NCBI RefSeq assembly: GCF_000426825.1
Contig: NZ_KE384579.1
Coordinates: 202,877-266,876 of the forward strand
Direction: 5' to 3'
Source of the DNA: Thermonema rossianum DSM 10300
GTDB taxonomy: Bacteria > Bacteroidota > Bacteroidia > Cytophagales > Thermonemataceae
DNA: 64,000 bases
Notes under the pieces: generated by a model
What the model saw: only the letters and a program-made list of their open reading frames with translations
The model's database searches: none
What the model was told of the DNA's origin: nothing
Translations under genes and position numbers: made by a program
Shown: piece after piece, positions 35,878 through 44,007 of the stretch
How positions within the stretch are numbered: the first letter of the stretch is position 1
Layout: each line of letters begins with the position of its first letter

Positions 35878-36891
35878 ATGAAAACCATCACCTTAATTCC
35901 CGGCGACGGCATCGGTCCTGAAATCATTGAAGCCGTTAAGTTTGTTTTCCGCGAAATGGGTGCCCCCGTAGAATGGGAAGAGTATCCTGCCGGCGAAACA
36001 GCTTTGAAAGAAACCGGCGAACTGATTCCCCCTGCTTTGGTGGAGTCTATTCAACGCAACAAAGTGGCTTTGAAAGGACCTATCACAACCCCCGTCGGCA
36101 AAGGCTTTCGCAGCATCAACGTCACCTTGCGTCAGATGTTCGACTTGTATGCCAACGTACGCCCTTGCAAAAGCACCCCGGGCTTGAGCAGCAAGTTCGA
36201 CAATGTGGACTTGGTGATTTTCCGCGAAAACACCGAAGGGCTGTATGCCGGCTTGAACTACTACGATGAACGCCTTGAAATAGCCGATTCTGTAAGCCGC
36301 ATTACCAAAAAAGGATGCATGCGCATTGTGCGTGCCGCTTTTGAATATGCCAAACAACGCGGGCGCAAGCTGGTGACAGTGGTGCACAAAGCCAACATAT
36401 TGAAGAAGTCGGGCGCCTTGATGCTCGAAGCTGCCGAAACCATCAGCAAAGAATACCCGGGTATCGAATGGAACGACAAAATCATTGATAACATGGCTAT
36501 GCAGCTGGTGCTGCGCCCCGAGCAGTTCGATGTGATTGTTACTTCCAACCTTTTTGGCGATATTCTTTCCGACCTCTGCGCCGGCTTGGTTGGTGGCTTG
36601 GGCGTAGTGGCCGGTGCCAACATTGGCGATGAAATAGCCATCTTTGAAGCAGTACACGGCACAGCCCCTGACATCGCAGGCAAAGGCATAGCCAACCCCA
36701 CGGCCATTTTGCGCTCGTCGGTCATGATGCTTGAACACATTGGCGAAGAAGATTTGGCTAAAAAGTTGGGCACTGCCATAGACCGCACCTTGGCACAAAA
36801 AGAACTGTGCACTGCCGATTTAGGCGGTAAAGCCAATACTATGGAGTTTGCCCGGAACGTTGTAAAACAAATGGAATTGATTGAAAAGTAA
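35878..36891 (+). CDS. icd: Isocitrate dehydrogenase, short NAD-type (isocitrate/isopropylmalate dehydrogenase family)
   Basis: This enzyme oxidatively decarboxylates isocitrate to 2-oxoglutarate in the TCA cycle. The 337-residue protein has LIPGDGIGPEI, the substrate-binding loop SINVTLRQMFDLYANVRP (the S-x-N-x3-R pattern of isocitrate dehydrogenases rather than the Leu-rich loop of isopropylmalate dehydrogenase), RENTEGLYAG, the K-x-NI motif VVHKANILKKSG, the metal-binding segment TSNLFGDILSD, and HGTAPDIAGKGIANPTA. The last lacks the Lys-x3-Tyr-type NADP motif, which suggests NAD use. A homoisocitrate dehydrogenase role cannot be fully excluded. It lies mid-operon between ytxH and DUF1573. 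Confidence 0.88.
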   Translation: MKTITLIPGDGIGPEIIEAVKFVFREMGAPVEWEEYPAGETALKETGELIPPALVESIQRNKVALKGPITTPVGKGFRSINVTLRQMFDLYANVRPCKSTPGLSSKFDNVDLVIFRENTEGLYAGLNYYDERLEIADSVSRITKKGCMRIVRAAFEYAKQRGRKLVTVVHKANILKKSGALMLEAAETISKEYPGIEWNDKIIDNMAMQLVLRPEQFDVIVTSNLFGDILSDLCAGLVGGLGVVAGANIGDEIAIFEAVHGTAPDIAGKGIANPTAILRSSVMMLEHIGEEDLAKKLGTAIDRTLAQKELCTADLGGKANTMEFARNVVKQMELIEK

Positions 36892-36912
36892 AATATCAAA
36901 CCAAAGAATGCC

Positions 36913-37407
36913 ATGAAAAAAGTATGCTTATTGTTGTGCTTGATGGTAGGGCTGTGGGCTTGCAATGAAGCCTCTACCGAGAGCGCTCAAACACAGGTAA
37001 GCCCACAAGACGAGAGCGTGGCAAACCAGGCAACCGAAGAATCAACCGAAGGCGTGCCGGTCATTGCCTTCGAAGAAACCGAATATGATTTCGGTACCAT
37101 TAAAGAAGGCGATGTGGTAGAGCATGTGTTTAAGTTTAAAAACACAGGCAATGCCCCCTTGAAAATTCAAAACGCCACGGCGCCTTGCGGCTGTACCGTG
37201 CCTACCTGGACCAAGGAGCCTATTCCACCCGGGGGCACCGGCGAAATTGTAGTACAGTTCAACAGCAAGGGCAAAGCAGGGCAACAAATCAAGCAAGTAA
37301 CCATTACTGCCAATACCAAACCCGAAGTTTCGCAAGTAACCATCAAAACTTTTGTGGAGGGTACCGGAAAGATGCTCATCGATGCCGAAGGCCCTCGTAA
37401 ACAGTAA
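36913..37407 (+). CDS. DUF1573 lipoprotein
   Basis: This 164-residue protein has a lipobox signal (VGLWAC-N), a Ser/Thr/Glu-rich spacer, and a DUF1573 immunoglobulin-like domain (about 50-155) with EYDFGTIKEGDVVEHVFKFKNTGNAPL and APCGCTVP. The family is widespread in Bacteroidota, exported and of unknown function. It lies between icd and yajC; DUF1573 next to yajC downstream of nusB is an arrangement I know from other Bacteroidota. Confidence 0.92.
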   Translation: MKKVCLLLCLMVGLWACNEASTESAQTQVSPQDESVANQATEESTEGVPVIAFEETEYDFGTIKEGDVVEHVFKFKNTGNAPLKIQNATAPCGCTVPTWTKEPIPPGGTGEIVVQFNSKGKAGQQIKQVTITANTKPEVSQVTIKTFVEGTGKMLIDAEGPRKQ

Positions 37408-37430
37408 TTTAAAAAAACAAACCAAACGCT

Positions 37431-37766
37431 ATGTTGCAAACCATTTTATTCGTATTCCTTCAGCAAAAAGCTGCCCAACCACAGGGTGGTGGCATGATGT
37501 TTAACCTGATTTTCTTCGGAACCATCATCCTTATTTTCTACTTCTTTATGATTCGCCCGCAGCAGAAGCGTGCCAAAGAGCAAAAAAACTTCTTGGCAAG
37601 TCTGCAAAAGGGCATGCAGGTGGTTACCATTGGTGGCATCCATGGCAAAATAGTGGAAGTGGGCGACAATACTGTGACCATCGACATCGATGGCAAAGGC
37701 ACCAAGGTGGTGTTTGAAAAAAACGCCATTGCCGTTGAGAGCACCAAAGCACTGCAAAAAGCCTAA
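37431..37766 (+). CDS. yajC: Preprotein translocase subunit YajC
   Basis: YajC is a small inner-membrane protein that associates with SecDF and the Sec translocon. The 111-residue protein has a single N-terminal membrane helix (FNLIFFGTIILIFYFFMIRPQQKRAKEQ), the conserved MIRPQ-(Q/K) motif after it, and the cytoplasmic beta domain with GMQVVTIGGIHGKIVEVGDNTV. The stop codon directly abuts the next start (TAA-ATG). Confidence 0.95.
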   Translation: MLQTILFVFLQQKAAQPQGGGMMFNLIFFGTIILIFYFFMIRPQQKRAKEQKNFLASLQKGMQVVTIGGIHGKIVEVGDNTVTIDIDGKGTKVVFEKNAIAVESTKALQKA

Positions 37767-38267
37767 ATGAAAGACACAATGAACACTTCGTTTGAGCAAA
37801 TGCCTGCCGATGCCCGCCTGTGGGTGTATCCGGCAGGGCGCCCCCTAAGCAGCACAGAACAACAAAGCCTCTTGCAAGAGGTGCACACCTTCTTGCAGAA
37901 CTGGCGTGCACACGGCAAACCATTGCGGGCAGCGGCTACGGTGGTGGAAGATTACTTTCTGCTGGTAGCTGCCGACCCCCATGCCGAGCCGCCTTCCGGC
38001 TGCTCTATAGATGCTCAGGTGGGTTTTATCCGTCAGCTGGCACAACGCTACGACTTGGCTTTTCTTGAGCGTGGGCGCGTGTATTTCCGTGCTACCGGCG
38101 GCATCGATTACCTGCCTTTAGGGGCTGTGAAAGAGGCGGTCACCGAAGGGCGCCTTACCGCCGAAACGCCGGTTTATAAGCAAGAGGCTGCCACGAAGGC
38201 AGAGTGGGGGTGCGTGCCCGCCGTGGACACCTGGCTCAAACGCTATTTTGCCAAAACGAAGGCATAG
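37767..38267 (+). CDS. Conserved Bacteroidota protein of unknown function
   Basis: This 166-residue soluble protein begins directly after the yajC stop. Recognisable features are WVYPAGRPLS, a central PPSGCSIDAQVGFIRQLAQRY motif with a single conserved-looking Cys, and a basic C-terminus (LKRYFAKTKA). Similar proteins in related genomes are often labelled as ABC-transporter ATPase, but there is no Walker A or signature motif here, so that label should not be used. An ATG four codons downstream (37779) is an alternative start. It is the last gene before a terminator. Confidence 0.82.
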   Translation: MKDTMNTSFEQMPADARLWVYPAGRPLSSTEQQSLLQEVHTFLQNWRAHGKPLRAAATVVEDYFLLVAADPHAEPPSGCSIDAQVGFIRQLAQRYDLAFLERGRVYFRATGGIDYLPLGAVKEAVTEGRLTAETPVYKQEAATKAEWGCVPAVDTWLKRYFAKTKA

Positions 38268-38284
38268 TGTCTTATAGATGTGCG

Positions 38285-38312
38285 AAGCGCCCTCAAGGGC
38301 GCTTTCTTTTTT
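38285..38312 (+). terminator. Rho-independent terminator ending the nusB-yajC operon
   Basis: AAGCGCCC pairs with GGGCGCTT around a TCAA loop and is followed by a T-rich run. It lies 18 bases after the last stop codon. Confidence 0.85.
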
Positions 38313-38346
38313 ACCTTCCGTAAAAACGCAAATCAAGTATAAAACC

Positions 38347-39495
38347 ATGAAAATAGGCATCTTAGGCGGTGGACAGCTCGGGCGCATGCTGTTGCAGGCA
38401 GCTTTCAACTATCCGGTAGAGCTGCACGTGCTTGACCCCGACCCGCAAGCCCCTTGCGCAGCGGCTACACCATATTTTAAAACGGGCAGTTTGCAAGACG
38501 AAGCCACGGTCTATGCTTTTGGCAAGCAAGTGGAAGTGCTTACCATTGAAATAGAAAACGTCAATGTAGCGGCACTCAAGCGCTTGCAGGCCGAAGGCGT
38601 GAAGGTGTACCCTCAACCCCACGTGATTGAAACTATTCAGGATAAGCGGCTTCAAAAGCAGTTTTTTGTGCAGCATCAAATACCGACTGCCCCCTTCGTC
38701 TTGATTGACCACCCCTCGGACTTGCACAAGCATGCTAACTTCCTGCCGGCATTTATGAAAGTGGGCAAGGGCGGTTACGACGGGCGTGGGGTCTTGCCTT
38801 TGCACAGCCCCGCTGACTTTGCACAGGCTTTTCAGGCGCCTTCTTTACTTGAAAAAGCGGCCGATATACACAAAGAAATATCGGTGATTGTGGCGCGTAA
38901 TGAGGCAGGCGAAGTGCGTGCTTTCCCCCCGGTGGAAATGGTATTCGACCCACAACTAAACTTGGTGGACTACCTGCTGTCACCGGCACAGCTCACCGAA
39001 GAGCAAGCAGCAGAGGCACAAAGCATTGCTTGCCGTTTAATAGAGGCGCTGGACATGGTCGGTATATTGGCAGTAGAAATGTTTTTAAATCGTGATGGCA
39101 GTTTGTGGGTCAACGAAGTAGCTCCGCGCCCCCACAACAGCGGGCACCACACCATCGAAGCCAACTATACTTCCCAATACGAACAACATTTGCGTGCCAT
39201 CACCAACATGCCTTTGGGCTGCACCGACAGCCGCTGTGCCGCAGCCATGGTGAACCTATTGGGCGAAGCCGGCCACTACGGCGCAGTGTATTACCGTGGA
39301 TTGAAACGTGCACTTGCCCGTAAGGGCGTGTATGTGCACCTCTATGGAAAGGCAGAAACCAAACCCGGGCGCAAGATGGGGCATGTGACCTTGATTGATG
39401 ATGACCCGGACAGCCTGCAAGCCAATATCCGCTACATCAAAGAGGTGTTGAAGGTAGAAAGCCGCGCGGCTGTATCCGGTAATCCGCAAGAATGA
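38347..39495 (+). CDS. purK: 5-(carboxyamino)imidazole ribonucleotide synthase
   Basis: PurK carries out ATP-dependent carboxylation of AIR to N5-CAIR in purine synthesis. The 382-residue ATP-grasp protein begins MKIGILGGGQLGRML, with the family motifs EIENVNVAALK, FMKVGKGGYDGRG (ATP-grasp loop), AVEMFLNRDGSLWVNEVAPRPHNSGHHTIE and GHYGAVYYRGLKRAL. The start is at ATG 38347; the frame is open 69 bases further up, but that part overlaps the upstream terminator. A terminator follows the gene. PurE is not in the window. Confidence 0.95.
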   Translation: MKIGILGGGQLGRMLLQAAFNYPVELHVLDPDPQAPCAAATPYFKTGSLQDEATVYAFGKQVEVLTIEIENVNVAALKRLQAEGVKVYPQPHVIETIQDKRLQKQFFVQHQIPTAPFVLIDHPSDLHKHANFLPAFMKVGKGGYDGRGVLPLHSPADFAQAFQAPSLLEKAADIHKEISVIVARNEAGEVRAFPPVEMVFDPQLNLVDYLLSPAQLTEEQAAEAQSIACRLIEALDMVGILAVEMFLNRDGSLWVNEVAPRPHNSGHHTIEANYTSQYEQHLRAITNMPLGCTDSRCAAAMVNLLGEAGHYGAVYYRGLKRALARKGVYVHLYGKAETKPGRKMGHVTLIDDDPDSLQANIRYIKEVLKVESRAAVSGNPQE

Positions 39496-39542
39496 CCGCT
39501 TCGGCAATGGCGCATGCTTGCCGCCCTTGAAGATGACAACAC

Positions 39543-39573
39543 AAACGCCCTTGCATGCAGAGGGCGTTTATTT
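39543..39573 (+). terminator. Rho-independent terminator after purK
   Basis: AAACGCCCT pairs perfectly with AGGGCGTTT around a 9-base loop, followed by a short T-rich stretch interrupted by A. Confidence 0.75.
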
Positions 39574-39636
39574 GCTTTGAGGCTTTCTTCTTTTGCCGGA
39601 ATTGATTACCTTTCTTCTTTACGAAACCACAATACC

Positions 39637-40437
39637 ATGTCTGACACACTGCACCTTGCCTTGCTACAGCTTGACTTGCACTGGCACTCGCCCGACGCCA
39701 ACCGGGCACACATAGAAGAGCGTCTGCGTCAGCTCGAAGAAATAGATATCGTGCTGTTGCCCGAAATGTTTACTACCGGTTTCACCATGGAAGCGGCTGC
39801 TTATGCCGAACCCATGAATTTTCATACTTGCCGCTGGATGCGCCTGATGGCAGCCCATAGCGGTGCGGTCATTGCCGGCAGCATTATCGTCAAAGAAAAC
39901 GGGCACTACTACAACCGCTTGCTGTGGGTAACGCCCGAAGGCGATGTGCAATATTATGACAAACGCCATCTGTTTCGCATGGCAGGTGAGCACAAGGTAT
40001 ATACACCGGGCAGTCATCTGCCTGTTTTTCAATACAAAGGCTGGCGCATTGCCCCCTTTATTTGTTATGACCTGCGCTTTCCCGTGTGGTCTTACAACCG
40101 CGCTTTCATGTATGACCTGGCTATTTATGTTGCCAATTGGCCTGCACCGCGCATTACTGCCTGGGATGCACTGCTGGCAGCCCGTGCCATAGAAAACGTG
40201 GCTTATGTGGCGGGGGTCAATCGCACGGGAACAGACACTGAAGGCATGGTTTATCCGGGGCATTCGGCAGTCTTCGACTTTAAGGGGCAGCCTTTGGCAC
40301 AAGCAGGCAACACAGAAGAAACACTCTGTGTAAAGCTCGACAAGCAAGCATTGCAAAGATTTCGCGAAAAATTCCCCGTGCATCTGGATGCCGACGATTT
40401 TTTGATTGTCGATGGTGTGGCGCAAAATAAAACCTAA
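39637..40437 (+). CDS. Nitrilase-superfamily amidohydrolase, omega-amidase-like
   Basis: This C-N hydrolase of 266 residues has the Glu-Lys-Cys triad visible at E43 (VLLPEMFTTGF), K109 (YYDKRHLF) and C143 (PFICYDLRFP). The GFTM motif and the DKRHLFRMAGEH segment are typical of the YafV/Nit2-type omega-amidases. These hydrolyse alpha-ketoglutaramate or alpha-ketosuccinamate and act in metabolite repair. I started the gene at ATG 39637 because the longer frame overlaps the purK terminator. The PIF1 helicase gene starts 6 bases downstream. Confidence 0.9.
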   Translation: MSDTLHLALLQLDLHWHSPDANRAHIEERLRQLEEIDIVLLPEMFTTGFTMEAAAYAEPMNFHTCRWMRLMAAHSGAVIAGSIIVKENGHYYNRLLWVTPEGDVQYYDKRHLFRMAGEHKVYTPGSHLPVFQYKGWRIAPFICYDLRFPVWSYNRAFMYDLAIYVANWPAPRITAWDALLAARAIENVAYVAGVNRTGTDTEGMVYPGHSAVFDFKGQPLAQAGNTEETLCVKLDKQALQRFREKFPVHLDADDFLIVDGVAQNKT

Positions 40438-40443
40438 AGCGCT

Positions 40444-42138
40444 ATGGCTTCGCTTCTTCCACCGGCAATTGAACAAAACAAAGAGTTCCGGCTGGCATTT
40501 GACCTGCTGAAAAATACCACGCATTCGCTGTTTTTGACAGGCAAAGCGGGTTCGGGCAAAACAACCTTTTTGCACTATCTGCGCCAACACCTGCCGAAAA
40601 AAATGGTGGTGCTTGCCCCCACAGGCATTGCGGCTGTGCGTGCCGGCGGGCAAACCATTCATTCGTTTTTTAAGATAGACTACAAAGAACTGTTTTTGCC
40701 CGATGACCCCCGCCTTGCTTTTGCGAAGATAGAAGAGACCTTTCGCATAGAAGACGATTTCATACAGCTGGTGCAGGGGTTGGAGTTGCTGGTCATTGAC
40801 GAAGTGTCGATGCTGCGCTGCGATCTGGTGGACGTCATAGACCGCATTTTGCGTGTGGCACGGGGCATGCCCCTGATGCCCTTTGGCGGCTTGCCTGTCT
40901 TATGGATTGGCGACCTCTATCAGTTGCCGCCGGTGGTGCGCGAAGAAGAACGCGCCTTGCTGAAAAACTACTATGAGCCCAACTTTTACTTTTTTCAAGC
41001 ACGGGTCTTTCGCCAAGACTACCGCCCGGTGTGTATAGAGCTGCAGAAGGTGTACCGGCAGGCAGACCACCGTTTCCTGAGCTTGCTCAATCGTTTGCGT
41101 GAAAATGCACTCACCAAAGAAGACCGTGCACTGCTGCGTTCGCGTGTGGATGTGGAGTTTCAACCACCCCCCAATAGTGGTTTTGTAACCATTTGCACAC
41201 ACAACCGCCAAGCCGAAGCCATCAACCGTAGCAACCTGCATCGTCTTAAAGGAAAGCAGCATACTTTCGAAGCCATCGTGGAAGGCGATTTCCCCCCTTC
41301 TATGTATCCGGTAGAAAAAGAACTGCATCTTAAAGTGGGGGCTCAGGTCATGTTCACCAAAAACAACTGGAGCAAAGGTTACTACAACGGCGAGGTGGGC
41401 ATTGTGCGCGCCATTGATGAAGACGAAATACTGGTGGAAATTACCGGCAAAGACAAAGAAATTATCGTGGAGCGTGAAGAGTGGGAAAACATACGCTACC
41501 GTACCCACCGGGTGCAAAACATGCCTTTGAGTGTGGAAACAGAGGTGGTGGGGCGCTTTGTGCAGTTCCCCTTACGCTTGGCTTGGGCTATTACGGTGCA
41601 CAAAAGCCAAGGCATGACTTTTGAAAAAGTATATGCCGAGTTGCATCGTGCCTTTGCCCATGGGCAGGTCTATGTGGCATTGAGCCGTTGCCGCTCGTTG
41701 GAAGGCTTGCGGCTGAAAAGCGACATTCCCGCCCACAGCATACGTGTGGATGAGCGCATTACTGCCTTTATAAAAGAAGCTCAATGGCATGGGAAAGAAG
41801 TGGAACAACTAATTGCACAAACCTTGGGCGACGACTTCCGTGTGTGCGACAAAGCAGAGACCATTGAGCAGGAAAGCATAGACTTAACCGCCCCCCAGGA
41901 AAGCCCGGAGGCATGGCTGGCTGCACTGCCGTCCCTCGACAGCTTGCAACTCATGCGGGAGGCAGTCGAAAAGCAATTGCCGGCAGGCAAAGAGGCTTCT
42001 GATGTGCTGCCAAAGCTGTTGCAGTGGCAGCTGCTTTGTTTGGCTATAGAGGTGAAGACGGCAGAAAACTGCCCGGCAGATTGGAAAGCACGCTGGAGCT
42101 TGTTACAACAAATGTTGAAACGATGGGAAAAGGCATGA
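40444..42138 (+). CDS. PIF1/RecD-like superfamily 1B helicase
   Basis: This 564-residue ATP-dependent DNA helicase shows Walker A LTGKAGSGKTT (32-42), motif Ia VLAPTGIAAVRAGGQTIHSFF, Walker B LLVIDEVSMLRCD, motif III IGDLYQLPPV, and the C-terminal motifs AITVHKSQGMTFEKV and VYVALSRCRSLEGL. PIF1-type proteins remove obstacles such as G-quadruplexes and R-loops. The C-terminal 110 residues are helical and not part of the motor. The stop overlaps the start of the radical SAM gene (ATGA). Confidence 0.93.
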   Translation: MASLLPPAIEQNKEFRLAFDLLKNTTHSLFLTGKAGSGKTTFLHYLRQHLPKKMVVLAPTGIAAVRAGGQTIHSFFKIDYKELFLPDDPRLAFAKIEETFRIEDDFIQLVQGLELLVIDEVSMLRCDLVDVIDRILRVARGMPLMPFGGLPVLWIGDLYQLPPVVREEERALLKNYYEPNFYFFQARVFRQDYRPVCIELQKVYRQADHRFLSLLNRLRENALTKEDRALLRSRVDVEFQPPPNSGFVTICTHNRQAEAINRSNLHRLKGKQHTFEAIVEGDFPPSMYPVEKELHLKVGAQVMFTKNNWSKGYYNGEVGIVRAIDEDEILVEITGKDKEIIVEREEWENIRYRTHRVQNMPLSVETEVVGRFVQFPLRLAWAITVHKSQGMTFEKVYAELHRAFAHGQVYVALSRCRSLEGLRLKSDIPAHSIRVDERITAFIKEAQWHGKEVEQLIAQTLGDDFRVCDKAETIEQESIDLTAPQESPEAWLAALPSLDSLQLMREAVEKQLPAGKEASDVLPKLLQWQLLCLAIEVKTAENCPADWKARWSLLQQMLKRWEKA

Positions 42139-43181
42139 TTCGAAGGCTGCTTGCGGGCTTGCAGGCATACGGGCGGCGCCGGCGTTTGGCGCGTCTGCGT
42201 TGGCGCCGGGGGATGGTGCGCATAGAAGCGTCTTCTAAATGCCAGCTGAAGTGTCCTTTGTGTTTGACTGCCCAAGGCTATCACCGCAAGCACAGCGCGG
42301 TGGGGTGGGGGCATCTGAAAGCTCTCGATTTTGAAGCCTTCCTTGACAAACACCCGCAGGTGCGCCATGTGGAGCTGTCGAATTATGGTGAAATACTGCT
42401 CAACCCGCAGCTTATCGACATAATGCGGATTGCACATGAGCGTGCTGTAACCCTTAGTGCCCTGAATGGGGTGAACCTCAACCATGCCCCTGATGCAGTG
42501 CTCGAAGCCATGGTGCGTTATGGTTTTGGCAAGTTAAAAGTCTCTATTGATGGTGCAAGCCCGCAAACCTATGCCGTTTACAGGCGTGGCGGTAATTTTG
42601 AACGTGTGATGGAAAACATACGCAAGCTGAACGCTTATAAACAGCAATATGGCAGTAAATACCCCAAGCTGAAATGGCAGTTTATTGTATTTGGGCATAA
42701 CGAGCACGAGATAGTGAAAGCACGCCAAATGGCAAAAGAGCTGGGCATGGGCTTTAAGGTGAAGTTTAATTACGAGCCATCCTATGCACCGGTGCGTAAC
42801 CCTGCCAAGGTGCGGCAAGATAGTGGCTTGGGGGTGGCTTCCATAGATGAATACGAGCAGCATTATGGGCGCTTGCAATCGCCGGCTTGCATGCAGCTGT
42901 GGGTGTCGCCGCAAATCAACTATGATGGCGAAGTATTGGGCTGCTGTGTCAATCATTATGCAAGCTTTGGCAATGCCTTTAAAGAGGGGTTGGAAGCCAT
43001 ATTGCAAAGCGAGCGCTACCGCTATGCGCAGAAGATGGTGTTGGGCAGCGCCCCGCCACGCCAAGATGTGCCTTGCACACACTGTAGGCGTTACGAGCGC
43101 ATTCGTTCGCTTCCGCTTTTCTACAAAGAGTTGCTTGCCGCTTATTCCCAAAGCCATGCCCCCGGCGCTTCTTTCTTTTAA
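42135..43181 (+). CDS. Radical SAM protein with SPASM-like C-terminal cysteines
   Basis: This 348-residue protein has the radical-SAM cluster motif C36-x3-C40-x2-C43 (CQLKCPLC), a TIM-barrel core (SNYGEILLNP, LKVSIDGASPQTY), and extra C-terminal cysteines (PACMQLW, VLGCCVNHY, VPCTHCRRY) that could hold an auxiliary iron-sulfur cluster as in SPASM/Twitch proteins. Substrate unknown; it could modify a peptide or sugar or be an oxidoreductase. The start at 42135 overlaps the helicase stop; ATG 42123 is an alternative. No precursor peptide is recognisable nearby. Confidence 0.88.
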   Translation: MIRRLLAGLQAYGRRRRLARLRWRRGMVRIEASSKCQLKCPLCLTAQGYHRKHSAVGWGHLKALDFEAFLDKHPQVRHVELSNYGEILLNPQLIDIMRIAHERAVTLSALNGVNLNHAPDAVLEAMVRYGFGKLKVSIDGASPQTYAVYRRGGNFERVMENIRKLNAYKQQYGSKYPKLKWQFIVFGHNEHEIVKARQMAKELGMGFKVKFNYEPSYAPVRNPAKVRQDSGLGVASIDEYEQHYGRLQSPACMQLWVSPQINYDGEVLGCCVNHYASFGNAFKEGLEAILQSERYRYAQKMVLGSAPPRQDVPCTHCRRYERIRSLPLFYKELLAAYSQSHAPGASFF

Positions 43182-43332
43182 AGCCGGTGCCCTGCATGTC
43201 ATGATTTGATGAAGCGCTTATTCGCTTTTTAAGCTTTTGTATCATTTGGCAAGCGGCGAAAAAGTTCTTTGGGGAGTGAATGCAAAAATTTTTGTGTAAA
43301 AACCAAAGCCGTACACATTTATTTTGTTGTGA

Positions 43333-43354
43333 ATGCCTACCTTGAGGTAGGTAT
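43333..43354 (+). promoter_or_regulatory. Hairpin in the leader of the small acidic gene
   Basis: AATGCCTACC and GGTAGGTAT can pair around a TTGA tetraloop (nine pairs, one G-U), 8 bases before the start codon at 43363. The rest of the 43182-43362 gap is AT-rich, with one weak 5-bp hairpin after the radical SAM gene and nothing else recognisable. Confidence 0.4.
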
Positions 43355-43362
43355 GTGTTTCT

Positions 43363-43737
43363 ATGTTTAACCCTAAATACCCTAATGTCATGAATGAAAC
43401 AATGTATTCTTTTCTTAAGAACTTGCCACTGGTAGGGCCTGCCGTGAAGGCAGCCTACATAGGCAGCAAGGTGAAAGTGCTTATTCAAAAAGTGGAAGGC
43501 GACCCACAAGCCACGGCTGAATTGAAAGGCAAAGCAGGCAACGAACTGGAAGAAGCACTGAACGAAGAAGCCAATGAGTTGTACGACAGCGAAATATCGC
43601 CCATCGTACAAGCAGAAGGCATACCCGAAGAAGTGGAGCAGCCGGTTAAGGAAAAGGCTATTGAGGAGTTGGTAGCCGCTCTGCGGAAGAAGTTGGAACG
43701 AAACAAGTCTGCCGGAGCAGAAGAAGGAAAAAACTAA
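43363..43737 (+). CDS. Small acidic helical protein of unknown function
   Basis: This 124-residue protein is rich in Glu, Lys and Ala. A moderately hydrophobic N-terminal segment (FLKNLPLVGPAVKAAYIG) is followed by amphipathic helices with a KAGNELEEALNEEANELYD stretch and a basic C-terminal helix. There is no signal peptide and no motif I recognise. Later ATGs at 43390 and 43402 could serve as starts. Codon use resembles its neighbours, which argues that it is a real gene. Confidence 0.62.
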   Translation: MFNPKYPNVMNETMYSFLKNLPLVGPAVKAAYIGSKVKVLIQKVEGDPQATAELKGKAGNELEEALNEEANELYDSEISPIVQAEGIPEEVEQPVKEKAIEELVAALRKKLERNKSAGAEEGKN

Positions 43738-43783
43738 GAAGCCGCTCGGTGTGCTTCTTGCCTGTGATTTAACCACCAAAAAC

Positions 43784-43813
43784 AAAAAAGGCACCTTTTT
43801 GAAAGGTGCCTTT
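43784..43813 (-). terminator. Rho-independent terminator of tRNA-Ala
   Basis: Read on the minus strand, AAAGGCACCTTT pairs with AAAGGTGCCTTT around CAA and is followed by a T-run, starting at the CCA end of the tRNA. It may also stop plus-strand transcripts of the small acidic gene, although the T-run on that side is only three bases. Confidence 0.85.
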
Positions 43814-43889
43814 GGTGGAGAATACCGGATTCGAACCGGTGACCTCTACGCTGCCAGCGTAGCGCTCTAGCCAGCTGAGCTAATTCCCC
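43813..43889 (-). tRNA. tRNA-Ala (anticodon GGC), CCA encoded
   Basis: A complete cloverleaf folds on the minus strand: acceptor GGGGAAT/ATTCTCC with the G3-U70 pair that marks alanine tRNAs, D arm GCTC/GAGC, anticodon stem CTACG/CGTAG with loop CTGGCAG (anticodon GGC, reading GCC/GCU), and T arm ACCGG-TTCGAAT-CCGGT. Discriminator A and CCA are encoded. Confidence 0.97.
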
Positions 43890-43901
43890 GTTTTGCTGAT
43901 G

Positions 43902-43932
43902 CAAATTTAATACAAGCTTATTTTCTATGCAA
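43902..43932 (-). promoter_or_regulatory. tRNA-Ala promoter (TTG-N20-TAAATTTG)
   Basis: On the minus strand TTG (43930-43932) and TAAATTTG (43902-43909) are separated by 20 bases. The -7 element ends 12 bases before the mature tRNA 5' end. Confidence 0.75.
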
Positions 43933-43951
43933 GCGTTGCGCATGAAATTTT

Positions 43952-43959
43952 TAACTTTG
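43952..43959 (+). promoter_or_regulatory. -7 promoter element (TAACTTTG) for the arginyltransferase-like gene
   Basis: Exact TAnnTTTG match 48 bases before the start codon at 44008. It is divergent from the tRNA-Ala promoter, with about 20 bases between the two promoter regions. Confidence 0.5.
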
Positions 43960-44007
43960 TCCTGTTGTTTGTAGTTAAAATCGTGTGCAAACCTTTGAAA
44001 ATGAAGT

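Noticed and set aside
35893-36798. Long antisense ORF (301 codons) opposite icd
   Set aside because: Composition is low-complexity and without motifs. It is a reading-frame shadow of a well-identified gene.
37767-38267. ABC-transporter ATPase label for the gene after yajC
   Set aside because: No Walker A, signature or Walker B motif is present in the 166 residues.
39514-39636. Longer N-terminus for the omega-amidase-like protein
   Set aside because: The extension is coded by the purK terminator region, while the family begins at the ATG at 39637.
39664-40662. Long antisense ORF (332 codons) opposite the omega-amidase-like gene
   Set aside because: It spans two clear plus-strand genes, has no recognisable domain and would be a shadow frame.
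43784-43813. Hairpin near tRNA-Ala as an attachment site or mobile-element end
   Set aside because: It is a standard terminator for the tRNA, and no integrase gene or flanking direct repeat is present.
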